A stretch of 33,086 nucleotides of DNA from Natroniella acetigena (GTDB lineage: Bacteria > Bacillota > Halanaerobiia > Halobacteroidales > Halobacteroidaceae): contig NZ_JALKBX010000025.1 in NCBI RefSeq assembly GCF_023227745.1, positions 1 through 33,086 on the forward strand, read 5' to 3'. Position 1 is the stretch's first letter; the number at the start of each line of letters is the position of its first letter. Shown here in pieces: positions 16,945 through 25,788 of the stretch. The notes under the pieces are model-generated. The model was not told the DNA's origin, ran no database searches, and saw nothing but the letters and a program-made list of their open reading frames with translations. The translations under genes and the position numbers were made by a program.

Positions 16945-17062
16945 ACAAAAATTCATTTAATATTTTATATCTAATATTGAATAATGAAAAACCTAAAAAA
17001 TTTAACGAGCTTGATTTTCAACTATTAAATATTCAATATTATTTATTCACTGCTTTTAAAGA
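16945..17062. repeat. AT-rich inverted heptad element between tRNA-Leu and tRNA-fMet
   Basis: It shares its outer sequences (ATTCATTTAATATTTTA at one end, ATTTATTCACTGCTTTT at the other) and its inverted 7-base units with the preceding tRNA spacer. Its core on the minus strand matches the element at 13672-13792. Confidence 0.6.
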
Positions 17063-17152
17063 TGGTGCCGGGGGTCGGACTCGAACCGACACGGGCACGA
17101 AAGTCCCATCGGATTTTAAGTCCGATGCGTCTGCCAATTCCGCCACCCCGGC
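17063..17152 (-). tRNA. tRNA-Leu(TAA)
   Basis: A 90-base cloverleaf with a long variable arm and encoded CCA. The acceptor stem is GCCGGGG/CCCCGGC and the loop CTTAAAA gives anticodon TAA. It is first in the three-tRNA operon. Confidence 0.95.
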
Positions 17153-17188
17153 CTGTTTAAATTGTATACTTCCTAAGCGACAATTAGT

Positions 17189-17217
17189 ATTATAATATAT
17201 CAGAAGCTTTCAGTCAA
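17189..17217 (-). promoter_or_regulatory. Sigma-A promoter of the tRNA operon
   Basis: TTGACT, 17 bases, TATAAT on the minus strand, 36 bases before tRNA-Leu. It differs from consensus by one base, as expected for a stable-RNA promoter. Confidence 0.75.
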
Positions 17218-17300
17218 TTGAACAAATCAACCACAAGAGTTAATTACAGTTGATTAACATCATTTTACTTCTGTATACTCCTTTTAAAGCTAATGTCCAA

Positions 17301-18176
17301 TTAAATATATTTTTGGATGGTTCCCTCCAAAATCCCTGCTTCGCTGACTTGAATTCGCTTTGAATCGGTCTGTTCCATAATTTCTAAAAGAATAATTATT
17401 CCTGCTAAGATTATATCAGCCCGTTTAGGTTGCAATCCTACTACTTTTTTTCTTTCTACTAAAGATAAGCTAGCTAATTTATTAAATATTCTTTCTATAG
17501 AATCTTTAGTCAACAAATAACCATCCACCTTATTTCGATTATACTGCTCTAATTCCAGCTCAATCGCTACTAAAGTAGTTACTGTACCTCCTACCCCTAA
17601 TAATTGCGAACAACCTCTGTTAATAATAACTTCTTTTATCATTTTTTCCGCTAACAAATTCATTTCATCAAAGTTATCATGCTTTTCTGTCAAGCGTACT
17701 GCTCCTAAATTAATACTAGTATATTCTTCTAGTTCGCCCTGTGCTCCATAAATAAATTCACTACTTCCTCCTCCAATATCAACCGCTAAAACTTGCTCCT
17801 CTAATTGAGAGATTGAAGAAGTAATCCCTAGATAAGATAACCTAGCTTCTTCTTCTCCGCTAGCAACCTTAACCTCAAAACCAACTTCTTTTTTGACTCG
17901 TTGCAAAAATTCTTGTCGATTAGTGGCATCTCTAACAGCACTTGTAGCTACTAGATAAGAAGTTGCATCAAATTGCTCAACAACTTTTCTGTAACCTTTA
18001 AGCACTTCAATAGTCCGCTCAATAGCATCCTGATTAAGATAACCATTTTGGTAAATGCCTGCGCCCAAGCGAGGTGTTTCCAATCTACTGGCTAACCTCT
18101 TAAATTGCCCACCTTTCTTGTGAGCAATTAGTAATCTTACAGAATTAGTCCCGATATCAATTGCTGCTACTGGCAA
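17301..18176 (-). CDS. Ppx/GppA family phosphatase (exopolyphosphatase-like)
   Basis: An ASKHA-fold hydrolase of polyphosphate and/or (p)ppGpp. It begins with PVAAIDIGTNSVRLLIA, the first phosphate loop. VATSAVRDA follows near residue 85, then LAVDIGGGSSEF near 135 and LLGVGGTVTTL near 195. At ~291 residues it is the short Ppx2/GppA-like form without the extra C-terminal domains of E. coli Ppx. The start is TTG at 18176, because GGAGG lies 7 bases upstream; a GTG at 18200 would contain that site and overlap DUF501. It begins 2 bases after the DUF501 stop, so the two are one operon. Polyphosphatase versus pppGpp hydrolase cannot be decided from sequence. Confidence 0.92.
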   Translation of the reverse strand: MPVAAIDIGTNSVRLLIAHKKGGQFKRLASRLETPRLGAGIYQNGYLNQDAIERTIEVLKGYRKVVEQFDATSYLVATSAVRDATNRQEFLQRVKKEVGFEVKVASGEEEARLSYLGITSSISQLEEQVLAVDIGGGSSEFIYGAQGELEEYTSINLGAVRLTEKHDNFDEMNLLAEKMIKEVIINRGCSQLLGVGGTVTTLVAIELELEQYNRNKVDGYLLTKDSIERIFNKLASLSLVERKKVVGLQPKRADIILAGIIILLEIMEQTDSKRIQVSEAGILEGTIQKYI

Positions 18177-18178
18177 TT

Positions 18179-18745
18179 TTATTCCTCCTCTCCTATACAC
18201 TTAGAACAACAATCTTCTGGAACCAAAATAGCAAATCTTTCTTTCAATAAGTCATCTACTATTTGACCTACTGGATTGATCGGATCAACTAAATAATGTG
18301 CATAATGCGTATGTAAACATTTGATCCCTTCAAAATCCATAATTCCTCCTACTCCAGATTCCTTTAAAACATTATATTGCCCTTTATTTTCTTCTTTTAA
18401 TCTAGCTAATAATTGCTGATCAGCTAAATCTACCCTCTGCTTAGCATAACTTTGATGGGCTTTCTTTAATTTGTTTTCTAACTTTTGTTCTGATTTTATC
18501 CTCTTTTGAATCTGTTGAACCATTCCCTCTCCCTCCAACCTACCAATTCTATAATTTAATTCAGAACATGTTAACCAAAAGGTTGTTGGGAAGATCCCAA
18601 AGCTATCCTCTTTAACTAAAATGGGTTTAGTGGTAATAACTTGGGGATAACCACCTGCACATTGCTTAGCAATCTCAGTCACATTTCTAGGTTCTCTTCC
18701 CAATTGTTTAGTTAGAATTTTTAATTGCTCTTGTGTTAAAGTCAT
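18179..18745 (-). CDS. DUF501 domain protein
   Basis: A 188-residue protein with the DUF501 pattern: LGREPRNVTEIAKQCAGGYPQVI near the start, FPTTFWLTCSELNYRIGRLE in the middle and GIKCLHTHYAHYLV with DPINPVGQIV later. Conserved Cys and His (CLHTHYAHYL) plus a C-terminal CCSKC could bind metal, but function is unknown. Residues ~75-115 are charged and helical. DUF501 genes are often next to ppx/gppA, as here. The ATG has GAAAGGAG upstream. A terminator separates it from yabR, so it depends on read-through or an unseen promoter. Confidence 0.85.
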   Translation of the reverse strand: MTLTQEQLKILTKQLGREPRNVTEIAKQCAGGYPQVITTKPILVKEDSFGIFPTTFWLTCSELNYRIGRLEGEGMVQQIQKRIKSEQKLENKLKKAHQSYAKQRVDLADQQLLARLKEENKGQYNVLKESGVGGIMDFEGIKCLHTHYAHYLVDPINPVGQIVDDLLKERFAILVPEDCCSKCIGEEE

Positions 18746-18777
18746 CTTCTCTTACTCCTTTCAGATATAAAGAAACA

Positions 18778-18797
18778 CCCTCAAATAAATTTGAGGG
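18778..18797 (-). terminator. Terminator after yabR
   Basis: CCCTCAAAT and ATTTGAGGG with a 2-base centre, followed on the minus strand by TGTTTCTTTAT. It lies between yabR and the DUF501 gene. Confidence 0.7.
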
Positions 18798-18834
18798 CGT
18801 ATATATTCATACTTAGCCGAATTTATAATTTATA

Positions 18835-19200
18835 TTAACGACTTTGACCGCTTCTTTTTTCTAAACTACGTCTCAGGTCTTGTTGTCGTTGTTCACTTTC
18901 TTGCATAAAGTCAGATAGCCTATCTTCAAAAGATTTCTTAGGAACTGTCTTAAACTTTTTCTTTTTATTATCTAATTGCTTAATAGATAAACCAATCTTC
19001 CCATCATCATCAATAGAAATAACCTTAACCTCAATCTTTTCTTTCATCTTTAAGTAATTGCTAACATCTTTAACATAAGTATCAGCTACTTCAGAGATAT
19101 GAACTAGACCAGTTTCACCCCCATCTAATTCAATAAACGCCCCAAAATTTGTAATGCCTGTTACTACCCCTTCTACAGTAGATCCAACCTCAATTGACAT
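18835..19200 (-). CDS. yabR: S1 RNA-binding domain protein (YabR-like)
   Basis: A 121-residue protein. Residues 1-70 are one S1 domain, with VEGVVTGITNFGAFIELDG, GLVHISEVADTYVKDVSNYL and KVISIDDDGKIGLSIKQL. The tail is basic (KKKKFKTVPKK) and likely contacts RNA. The start is ATG 19200 (MSIEVGS), matching homologues; GGAGGA lies 11-12 bases upstream, slightly long, and an upstream in-frame ATG would swallow it. It has a perfect sigma-A promoter and a terminator, so it is a strongly expressed single gene besides any read-through from tex. The position next to divIC matches B. subtilis. Confidence 0.93.
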   Translation of the reverse strand: MSIEVGSTVEGVVTGITNFGAFIELDGGETGLVHISEVADTYVKDVSNYLKMKEKIEVKVISIDDDGKIGLSIKQLDNKKKKFKTVPKKSFEDRLSDFMQESEQRQQDLRRSLEKRSGQSR

Positions 19201-19262
19201 ACTTAAAAAATTCCTCCTCATAAAATTTTATCTGTGAATTCTTAATCACATTAATACTTCAT

Positions 19263-19291
19263 ATTATACACTATATTTTAAGTTGTGTCAA
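19263..19291 (-). promoter_or_regulatory. Consensus sigma-A promoter for yabR
   Basis: TTGACA, 17 bases, TATAAT on the minus strand, a perfect match. It lies in the 96-base gap between tex and yabR. Confidence 0.85.
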
Positions 19292-19296
19292 ATAAA

Positions 19297-21453
19297 CTAA
19301 AAATCCATAGTTAATGATATTCGTCCTCTAGAAGAGTCTATTTCTATTATTTTAACCTGGACAGTATCTCCTATTGTAACAACCTCTAATGGATCAGTTA
19401 CATACTGCGCACTGAGTTCAGAAATATGCACTAAACCATCTTCCTTGACCCCTATATCAACAAAAGCTCCGAAATCAACTACATTTCGAACAGTCCCTTG
19501 TAAGATCATATCCAGCTTCAAATCTTCTAACTTCAGAATATCTTTTTTAAAGATTGGTTTAGGTAATTCTTCTCTAGGGTCACGCCCTGGTTTTAATAAA
19601 GAGTTCTTTATATCGTTTAATGTTGGTAAGCCTACTTCTAATTCCTCAACAAACTTTGAAAGGTCATAATCACGCAAAGCTTGCTCTAACTCTTTTAAGT
19701 TCATTTCTTTTCTCAAATCATCTATCTTGAATCCTATTCTGCCTAATAATTGCTCTGCAATATGATAGGATTCAGGGTGAATTGCAGTTCCATCTAATGG
19801 ATTACCCCCTTCTGTAATCTTTAAAAAACCTGCTGCTTGAGTATAAGTCTTTGGCCCTAAGCGATAAACTTCCTTTAATTCCTCTCTAGTATTAAACCCG
19901 TTATTTTCCTCCCTATATTTAATAATATTCTCAGCTACAGAAGAGTTAATTCCTGCTATATGCCTTAATAGTGAACTAGAGGCAGTATCTAAATCAACTC
20001 CTACGTAATTTACAACAGACTCTATAACCCCATTTAATACCTTTTCTAAACGAGATTGATTTATATCATGTTGATACATCCCTACCCCTATATGCTTGGG
20101 ATTGATCTTTACCAACTCTGCTAATGGATCTTGTAATCTCCTTCCAATTGATACAGCTCCACGTATAGAAACATCAAGGTCTGGAAATTCATCTCTCGCT
20201 AAAGAAGATGCAGAATAAACAGATGCACCAGCTTCATTGACAATAATATATTTTAAGTTTCGATCGATTTCTTCAATTAATTCTACTACTACTGCCTCTG
20301 TCTCCCGACAAGCTGTTCCATTTCCAATGGCAACTATACTAAGATCATATTTTTTGACCAGTTCTTTCAATGACTCTTTCGCTTCTTCCCTTTTATTTTG
20401 TGGAGAATGAGGATAAACAGTCTTAAACTCTAATACCCCCCCAGATTTATCAATCATCACTACTTTACACCCTGTTCGATATGCAGGATCAATAGCTAAA
20501 ACCATCTCTTTCCCTAATGGGGGTTGTAATAATAGGTTCCTTAAGTTTTTACTGAAGATATTGATTGCATGTTCTTCAGCTTTATCAGTTAAATAACTTC
20601 TTACCTCCCTTTCAATTGCTGGAGCAATTAGACGAAAATAACTATCTTCAATTCCTAACTCTAATTCCTCTTTAAATATAGAACTGTTTTTTATGAAATT
20701 ATTTTTTAGCTTAGTGATAATCCTTTCATCTTCAGAAGTTATTTTCACTTGTAAGACCCCTTCTTTTTCGCCTCGATTAATTGCCAACACACGATAAGAA
20801 GGTATAGTTCTAATACTCTCTTGATAGTCATAATAAGTTTCAAATTCAGTTTCTTTAACTTCAGCTTTATTTCTGGAAATTAATCGACCTTCCTTTAAAG
20901 TTATTTCCCTAGCTAACCTTCTGCTACTAACTTGATCAGCCACATACTCAGCTATAATATCACGTGTCCCTTGTAAAACATCATCAATAGAATCAAGACC
21001 CTTCTCATAATCTAAATATTTTTTACTAACCTCTTTTAATGACCTTAATTTAGCATCTTGTTTTAAAAATATTTTAGCCAATGGTTCTAGCCCTTTTTCT
21101 TTAGCCTTTGAAGCCCTTGTTATTCTTTTAGGCTTATAAGGTCGATATATATCCTCTACTTCCTGTAACTGATTAGCCTGATTAATCTCAACTTCTAATT
21201 CAGCTGTTAACTTATCCTTTTTAGCAATTGCTTCAATGACATTCTCTTTTCTCTTCTCTAACCTCTTTAAATAATCTAGTCGAGATTTTAATTCTCTTAA
21301 TACCTTCTCATCTAAATTGCCCGTTAATTCTTTTCTATAACGAGCTATAAAAGGAATGGTGTTGCCTTGATCAAATAGTTTAACAACCTTTTTAACTTGT
21401 CCAACCTCTAAGTTAAATTCATCAGCTAATGTATCTTCTAAGTTAAACCTCAA
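19297..21453 (-). CDS. tex: Tex-family RNA-binding protein
   Basis: Nucleic-acid-binding protein of the Tex/YhgF family, related to eukaryotic Spt6, thought to act on transcription. Domains in order: an N-terminal helical region (FIARYRKELTGNLDE, VEDIYRPYKPKR), a YqgF/RNase H-like domain near 320-450 (VLAIDPAYRTGCKVVMID, IAIGNGTACRETE, NEAGASVYSASSLA), helix-hairpin-helix modules, and a C-terminal S1 domain ending GRISLTMDF. The 718 residues match the family. The start is TTG, directly after the divIC TGA, with GGAGGGG upstream. It sits between divIC and yabR, where B. subtilis has none. Confidence 0.96.
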   Translation of the reverse strand: MRFNLEDTLADEFNLEVGQVKKVVKLFDQGNTIPFIARYRKELTGNLDEKVLRELKSRLDYLKRLEKRKENVIEAIAKKDKLTAELEVEINQANQLQEVEDIYRPYKPKRITRASKAKEKGLEPLAKIFLKQDAKLRSLKEVSKKYLDYEKGLDSIDDVLQGTRDIIAEYVADQVSSRRLAREITLKEGRLISRNKAEVKETEFETYYDYQESIRTIPSYRVLAINRGEKEGVLQVKITSEDERIITKLKNNFIKNSSIFKEELELGIEDSYFRLIAPAIEREVRSYLTDKAEEHAINIFSKNLRNLLLQPPLGKEMVLAIDPAYRTGCKVVMIDKSGGVLEFKTVYPHSPQNKREEAKESLKELVKKYDLSIVAIGNGTACRETEAVVVELIEEIDRNLKYIIVNEAGASVYSASSLARDEFPDLDVSIRGAVSIGRRLQDPLAELVKINPKHIGVGMYQHDINQSRLEKVLNGVIESVVNYVGVDLDTASSSLLRHIAGINSSVAENIIKYREENNGFNTREELKEVYRLGPKTYTQAAGFLKITEGGNPLDGTAIHPESYHIAEQLLGRIGFKIDDLRKEMNLKELEQALRDYDLSKFVEELEVGLPTLNDIKNSLLKPGRDPREELPKPIFKKDILKLEDLKLDMILQGTVRNVVDFGAFVDIGVKEDGLVHISELSAQYVTDPLEVVTIGDTVQVKIIEIDSSRGRISLTMDF

Positions 21454-21759
21454 TCAATCCCCTCCTGTTCCTCGATCATCTGTAATAACATATAGCATCT
21501 CTCCTTTTTTTACTAAGCCTAATTTCCTCCTTGCTACTTCCTCTATAAAATCTTTAGAATTAACATGTTCGATCTGCTCTTTTAATCTCTTTTTTTCGAT
21601 ACTTGCTCTTGCGATCTCCTCTTCTAGTTGATCAATTTCCTGTTTTAATCTCCTCTTTTCTAAACTTCCCTGATAAACATTAAAAACAACCCCACCTAAG
21701 AAGAATATTACCATAATTAAAACCAAAAATCTAATTATAAGTCTTTTAATTTTATTCAC
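21454..21759 (-). CDS. divIC: Septum formation initiator DivIC/FtsB-like
   Basis: A small bitopic division protein of 101 residues. A short basic N-terminus is followed by one membrane helix (~9-29) and a coiled coil (~32-66, rich in LEKRRLKQEIDQLEEEI and KKRLKEQIE). The C-terminal FIEEVARRKLGLVKKGEMLYVI is the FtsB/DivIC signature. It bridges FtsL and DivIB/FtsQ in the divisome. The start is GTG 21759 with GAGGTGAG nearby. It lies between yabQ and tex, the usual order apart from tex. Confidence 0.93.
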   Translation of the reverse strand: MNKIKRLIIRFLVLIMVIFFLGGVVFNVYQGSLEKRRLKQEIDQLEEEIARASIEKKRLKEQIEHVNSKDFIEEVARRKLGLVKKGEMLYVITDDRGTGGD

Positions 21760-21831
21760 TATCTCACCTCTCCAACCTTAAACTTTACTAATTTCTTTAT
21801 ATTCTTTATTATAATTATTTTTTCCTGCAAG

Positions 21832-22281
21832 CTACTTTTTAAATAATCTTCTTAATCTCTGCTTAATACTTGTCAAAACAACTTTGATTTTATTATAAAT
21901 CAATAGTATTACCCTCTTTAATCTATTATATAAAAAAACAACAGTTTTCTTCAACTTATTATATAAACAAAATATGCTTCTAATCAACCTCCGAAAAAAT
22001 TTTATAAAAAATTGACTGATAGTCAAATAATATATTATCTCTCCAATAATAACTGCTACAAATATATATATTCTCACCTCACCACGATTGCTATAAATCA
22101 ACCCTAAAAAAACAAGCAATGTAGCCACTAGAGAAAAGAACAAGTCAAATACATCTGTAATAATCCTGCTTGGATTAAAACTACCTCTCAAAACACGATA
22201 AAAATCGAAGATAATGCCAATAATTACACCTACTAACATCATATTTATAAAAGTAAATAACTGTAGTCTTAAAGAAACCAT
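21832..22281 (-). CDS. yabQ: Spore cortex biosynthesis protein YabQ
   Basis: A 149-residue membrane protein with three to four hydrophobic segments (residues ~5-28, 42-62, 68-88). FDFYRVLRG after the first helix and DVFDLFFSLVATLLVF are typical of YabQ. The C-terminus is strongly basic with repeated YNKLKK, YNRLKR and YNKIK units, an imperfect heptad-like series facing the cytoplasm. In Bacillus, YabQ is needed for spore cortex formation and sits in the mother-cell membrane. The ATG has GGAGG 8 bases upstream. It follows yabP in the same operon. Confidence 0.88.
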   Translation of the reverse strand: MVSLRLQLFTFINMMLVGVIIGIIFDFYRVLRGSFNPSRIITDVFDLFFSLVATLLVFLGLIYSNRGEVRIYIFVAVIIGEIIYYLTISQFFIKFFRRLIRSIFCLYNKLKKTVVFLYNRLKRVILLIYNKIKVVLTSIKQRLRRLFKK

Positions 22282-22302
22282 ACCATTTTCCTCCTAAATT
22301 AG

Positions 22303-22566
22303 TTACTTAAACAACTTTTTGATAAATCCCCCTTTCTTTAACTCTTGGTCATATTTTAATTCCTTGATATATCCATCTACAACTAATTTTGAACTATCTA
22401 AATCCAGCTGGCTAATATGTAACTCTTCACCAATAATTATTAATGTGCCTAAATTAGTTTTTAATGATATCTTAATCTCATTAAAATTAACCACTTCAAT
22501 TATTCCCGTTAAGTTTAATAACTTCCGATCAACCAACTCTATCTTCTGTTCTTTCTTTTCAGGCAT
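22303..22566 (-). CDS. yabP: Sporulation protein YabP
   Basis: An 87-residue soluble protein of the YabP/YqfC family. The pattern KIELVDRKLLNLTGIIEVVNFNE, then ISLKTNLGTLIIIGEELHI and LVVDGYIKEL is typical. It is needed with YabQ for spore morphogenesis in Bacillus and is made in the mother cell under sigma-E. The start has AGGGGGG upstream. A sigma-E-like promoter is visible just upstream and a terminator isolates it from lctP, so it heads the yabP-yabQ-divIC operon. yabO (rqcP), the usual neighbour, is absent. Confidence 0.9.
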   Translation of the reverse strand: MPEKKEQKIELVDRKLLNLTGIIEVVNFNEIKISLKTNLGTLIIIGEELHISQLDLDSSKLVVDGYIKELKYDQELKKGGFIKKLFK

Positions 22567-22588
22567 TTTATCCCCCCTTTTTATTCAA

Positions 22589-22617
22589 TATCTATGCTGA
22601 AATTAAAAATTGTATTC
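22589..22617 (-). promoter_or_regulatory. Candidate sigma-E promoter for yabP
   Basis: On the minus strand, GAATACA, 14 bases, CATAGATA, compared with the Bacillus sigma-E pattern GMATATT, 14-15 bases, CATACAMT. An overlapping weak sigma-A option (TTGAAG, 17 bases, TTTAAT) could serve growth-phase divIC expression. Confidence 0.45.
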
Positions 22618-22633
22618 AAATTCACTTCAACCG

Positions 22634-22671
22634 AAAAAAGGTCATTGCACTTAAGTGCAATGACCTTTTTT
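22634..22671. terminator. Bidirectional-looking terminator after lctP
   Basis: A 38-base perfect palindrome with GGTCATTGCACTT arms, flanked by six A and six T, giving a T-run on either strand. On the minus strand it ends lctP. Confidence 0.88.
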
Positions 22672-22721
22672 CTACTTTCTTACTTATATTGTAAATAATA
22701 ATAATTAAACTGACTCTCTAT

Positions 22722-24395
22722 TTAGAATAAACCCGGTACAAAGAAAGCCATAGCTACAGCTGCAAAGACACCAACAACAATTGTATATATGATAGCTGGA
22801 ATTGCATTAACCCTAATAACTTTTCCTTCTTGACCTAAAACCCCTACTGTTGTACAAGCAGCTACAACATTATGAACACAGATCATATTCCCAGCTGCTC
22901 CTCCAACAACTTGTAATCCCACGATAACAATTCTGGACATACCTACTGAATCAGCAACCCCATATTGAAACCCTGAGAATAAAATGTTAGAAACAGTATT
23001 ACTACCTGACATAAATGCACCCAAAACCCCAATAGCCGGTGAAAACATCGGCCATACTCCTTGGAATAAATCAGCAGCAGTAACTGACATAGCGTCCATC
23101 ATACTACCAATAGCTTGATTCGTCTCTGCTCCAGAATTAAGCATCACTTGAACCATTCCTACAGCAAAAACTAAAGCTATAGTTGCTGGAATAATCTGTT
23201 TTAAAGAATCAATCCATGTACTTTTAGCCGTATCTCCATCCATATTATGCATAAAGATTGTCAAGAAAGCCACTAACATAAATGGAATTGTTCCTGGTAG
23301 ATATAGATAATTAAAGGAATAATTCAAAGTTGTTCCAAGTATACCTTCCCAACCAACTGAAAAACTGGTTAAGAACCCTTGTAATGGGCCAATAACTCTA
23401 GTAGCAACCAAAATAATTGAAACTAAAAGATAAGGCATCCAAGCATTTAATGGACTTATGGTAAGTTCTTCTCCTCCATCACCAGGCTCTAAATCACCAA
23501 TCCAAGAACTATCCCATTTTGATTGCTCAGGAAAATCCCAGGTCTCTTTAGGGACTAAGAAACCAACCTTAGCAGCAGGTACTACAATTGCAAGAGAAAT
23601 TAATCCAGCTCCCAATGCAGGTAATTCCGGACCAACAAAAACAGCAATTGCTACATAAGGAATTGAAAATGCCAACCCTGCAAAGATAGCAAAAGGAACA
23701 GCTTCAAAAGCTGGTTTAAAGGACTTCTCTTCACCAAAAATTTTAGTCATCATCATTAGAATGATTACTGGAATTAAAATTCCCATAATTGCATGAGGCA
23801 AAGCTGACCAGATTCCAACTTGATGTAAAAACTCTCCAGTTGTATATCCAGCTCCTTCAATCTGAGCAGTAATATCTGTAGATCCTAATATAGATGAAAC
23901 TCCTCCAATTATTGGAGTTCCTACTGCACCGAAACTAACTGAGACACTGTCTCCTACTAAAGCCAACATAGCTCCTGCTAAAGGTGGAAAACCTAACCCT
24001 ACCATTAATGGCCCTGCTAAAGCAGCAGGTGTACCGAAGCCAGCAGCACCCTCTATAAAAGATACAAATAAGAAAGCAATAATAACTGCCTGTACTCTTC
24101 TATCAGGACTGATATCAGTAAATGTCTTATTGATTGTTGTAATTGCACCACTATTTTTTAACGTGTTCATCAATACTATTGCACCAAAAACAATAACTAA
24201 AATATTAAACGCACTTAATCCACCAAAGACAGTAGCACCAGCTAACCATTGACCAGACATCCCCCACGTACTACTAGCAACAACTATAGCTACTACCCAA
24301 GCCAGTGGCATTACCTTCTGAGCAGGCCAATCAAAAACCACCATTAATATTACAGTAAGTAAAATTGGTAAAGATGCTAATAGAGCTAATAACAA
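22722..24395 (-). CDS. lctP: L-lactate permease
   Basis: A 557-residue membrane protein of the LctP family (lactate/glycolate uptake). It has roughly 12-14 hydrophobic helices from the first residues onward. Family blocks include [23 protein letters not shown] (split as [11 protein letters not shown] and [10 protein letters not shown]), [40 protein letters not shown] and [19 protein letters not shown]. Length is normal. The start is TTG 24395, with GGGAGGG 7 bases upstream. It follows a GntR/FCD regulator on the same strand, and a FadR-type operator lies between them, so lactate-responsive control is likely. No lactate dehydrogenase or lutABC is in the window. Confidence 0.96.
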   Translation of the reverse strand: MLLALLASLPILLTVILMVVFDWPAQKVMPLAWVVAIVVASSTWGMSGQWLAGATVFGGLSAFNILVIVFGAIVLMNTLKNSGAITTINKTFTDISPDRRVQAVIIAFLFVSFIEGAAGFGTPAALAGPLMVGLGFPPLAGAMLALVGDSVSVSFGAVGTPIIGGVSSILGSTDITAQIEGAGYTTGEFLHQVGIWSALPHAIMGILIPVIILMMMTKIFGEEKSFKPAFEAVPFAIFAGLAFSIPYVAIAVFVGPELPALGAGLISLAIVVPAAKVGFLVPKETWDFPEQSKWDSSWIGDLEPGDGGEELTISPLNAWMPYLLVSIILVATRVIGPLQGFLTSFSVGWEGILGTTLNYSFNYLYLPGTIPFMLVAFLTIFMHNMDGDTAKSTWIDSLKQIIPATIALVFAVGMVQVMLNSGAETNQAIGSMMDAMSVTAADLFQGVWPMFSPAIGVLGAFMSGSNTVSNILFSGFQYGVADSVGMSRIVIVGLQVVGGAAGNMICVHNVVAACTTVGVLGQEGKVIRVNAIPAIIYTIVVGVFAAVAMAFFVPGLF

Positions 24396-24487
24396 AATTA
24401 ATCCCTCCCTTAAATTTGATTTAAAATTAAACAGAATAATTATTATAAACTAATTTTAAAAAATAACCTAGTCCAGCTCAAACTTTA

Positions 24488-24506
24488 GCCTTTATCACCC
24501 CCTTTC
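24488..24506 (-). promoter_or_regulatory. Orphan Shine-Dalgarno motif in the lctP leader
   Basis: GAAAGGGGGTGATAAAGGC on the minus strand, about 93 bases upstream of the lctP start, with no gene to translate. It matches the fhs leader motif at nearly every position. Confidence 0.45.
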
Positions 24507-24589
24507 AAAAAATGAATACCCTTGTTTGAATCAAAATAATTTTCACTCAATTCTAAATTTTTATTCTAAATAAAAATTCTTAAGAGCAT

Positions 24590-24602
24590 ATGGTCTGACC
24601 AT
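24590..24602. promoter_or_regulatory. FadR-family operator between lldR and lctP
   Basis: ATGGTCTGACCAT is a perfect inverted repeat around one base and fits the FadR-subfamily pattern TNGTNNNACNA. It lies 19 bases past the regulator's stop and upstream of lctP, as expected for control of lactate permease by its neighbour. Confidence 0.65.
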
Positions 24603-24621
24603 TGCTACAATACAAAGATAA

Positions 24622-25320
24622 TTAATTCTCCATTAACTCTTTCGACCAACTTAAATGTTCAATCATAGACTGCTTAGCTAAAACCTTATCTCTATCTTCA
24701 ATTGCCTTGTAGATCTTATTATGTTGACGAATAAAGTACTCATTTTTGTTTTTGTCCTTAACAATTCTCTCCATTGCATTAGCAAAATAAAGATCGATAA
24801 CTTCAGAAATAGAATCCAAAAATTTATATATGAATTTATTACCAGTTGTTCTAGCTAATGCATAATGAAAGCCTCGATCAGCTCGTTGACTATTTAAAAC
24901 ATCTCCTCTACTCCCTTCCATTAATTCTACATATTTTTTAATTTCTTTCAAACCTTGTTGAGTAGCCCGTGAAATTACTAACTCTACAATACTAGTTTCT
25001 ATTACCTCTCGTAATTCAATCAAATCTTTATTTATATTTTCTTCTACCATAAATAATAAAGACAATGGCTTCAAGAAATTATCTTCTGTATTTTCCTTAA
25101 CAAATGTTCCTTCCCCGTGACGGCTTTCAATTAATCCAATCATCTCTAAAGCACTAAAAGCTTCTCTAAGAGATGATCTACTTACATTTAACTTATCGGT
25201 CAAAGTTCTTTCTGAAGGTAACTTATCTCCCTTTTTCAATTCTCCTTGATATATCATTTGCTTAATTTGGTCAATAATTTGCTCATATACTTTTTTATCT
25301 TGAATTGGATTGAAGCCCAT
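24622..25320 (-). CDS. lldR: GntR-family regulator with FCD domain (LldR/PdhR-like)
   Basis: A 232-residue transcription factor. Residues ~5-75 are the GntR winged helix (IKQMIYQGELKKGDKLPSER, LNVSRSSLREAFSALEMIGL, HGEGTFV). Residues ~90-225 are the helical FCD effector domain, with the LIELREVIETSIVEL, DRGFHYALARTTGN and EHLSWSKEL regions; FCD metal ligands Asp and His are plausible there. The start is ATG 25320 with GGGGG upstream; a much longer reading frame upstream has no family match. The symbol is by context (lactate permease downstream plus operator) and is provisional. Its own upstream region carries an inverted repeat that could give autoregulation. Confidence 0.85.
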   Translation of the reverse strand: MGFNPIQDKKVYEQIIDQIKQMIYQGELKKGDKLPSERTLTDKLNVSRSSLREAFSALEMIGLIESRHGEGTFVKENTEDNFLKPLSLLFMVEENINKDLIELREVIETSIVELVISRATQQGLKEIKKYVELMEGSRGDVLNSQRADRGFHYALARTTGNKFIYKFLDSISEVIDLYFANAMERIVKDKNKNEYFIRQHNKIYKAIEDRDKVLAKQSMIEHLSWSKELMEN

Positions 25321-25337
25321 TTTATCGTCCCCCTTAT

Positions 25338-25369
25338 TCAGATAATTGTTAAACTTAATAATTATCTGA
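25338..25369. promoter_or_regulatory. Inverted repeat just upstream of lldR
   Basis: TCAGATAATT (25338-25347) and AATTATCTGA (25360-25369) surround a 12-base spacer containing TTGTTAAACTTA, close to the FadR-type pattern but with one mismatch. It is 18 bases from the lldR start, so autorepression is possible. Confidence 0.35.
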
Positions 25370-25788
25370 CAATTATAAGTATAACTTATATTCGTTTGTG
25401 AAAAAATTAATAAAGTAATCCCACTACTAACCAAGATATTATTCTTAGTTAGAGTAGGATCTTATAGTTAATTATTAAAGATTATGAAATTATATCCACT
25501 CTTTTAACTTTCAATTATTTTTATTGACTACTTATAAACATATTATAATTAATTTTATTGAGTTTGTCAATTCTTTTTATTAAAAAATTATCACTAGCGT
25601 TGCATCGTTTTTTATAAAAAGTTCTTAAAAAATAAAACTCCTTTGACTAAATGGATACATGCCCCTAAGTACAAAATCTATAAAATCATGAATAATTGTA
25701 CCATACCTTTAACTAAACTTCTAGATGTTATTGATAAAAACTTTTTAAATGGAGATATTAAAATTTTTATATTTTTAATAAGTTCCAA
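25370..25788. other. AT-rich intergenic stretch between pgm and lldR
   Basis: No convincing gene. It holds an imperfect inverted repeat at about 25418-25460 (ATCCCACTACTAACCAAGA facing TCTTAGTTAGAGTAGGAT), which with the following T-rich sequence on the minus strand could be a second terminator for pgm. The remainder may be decayed sequence. Confidence 0.4.
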
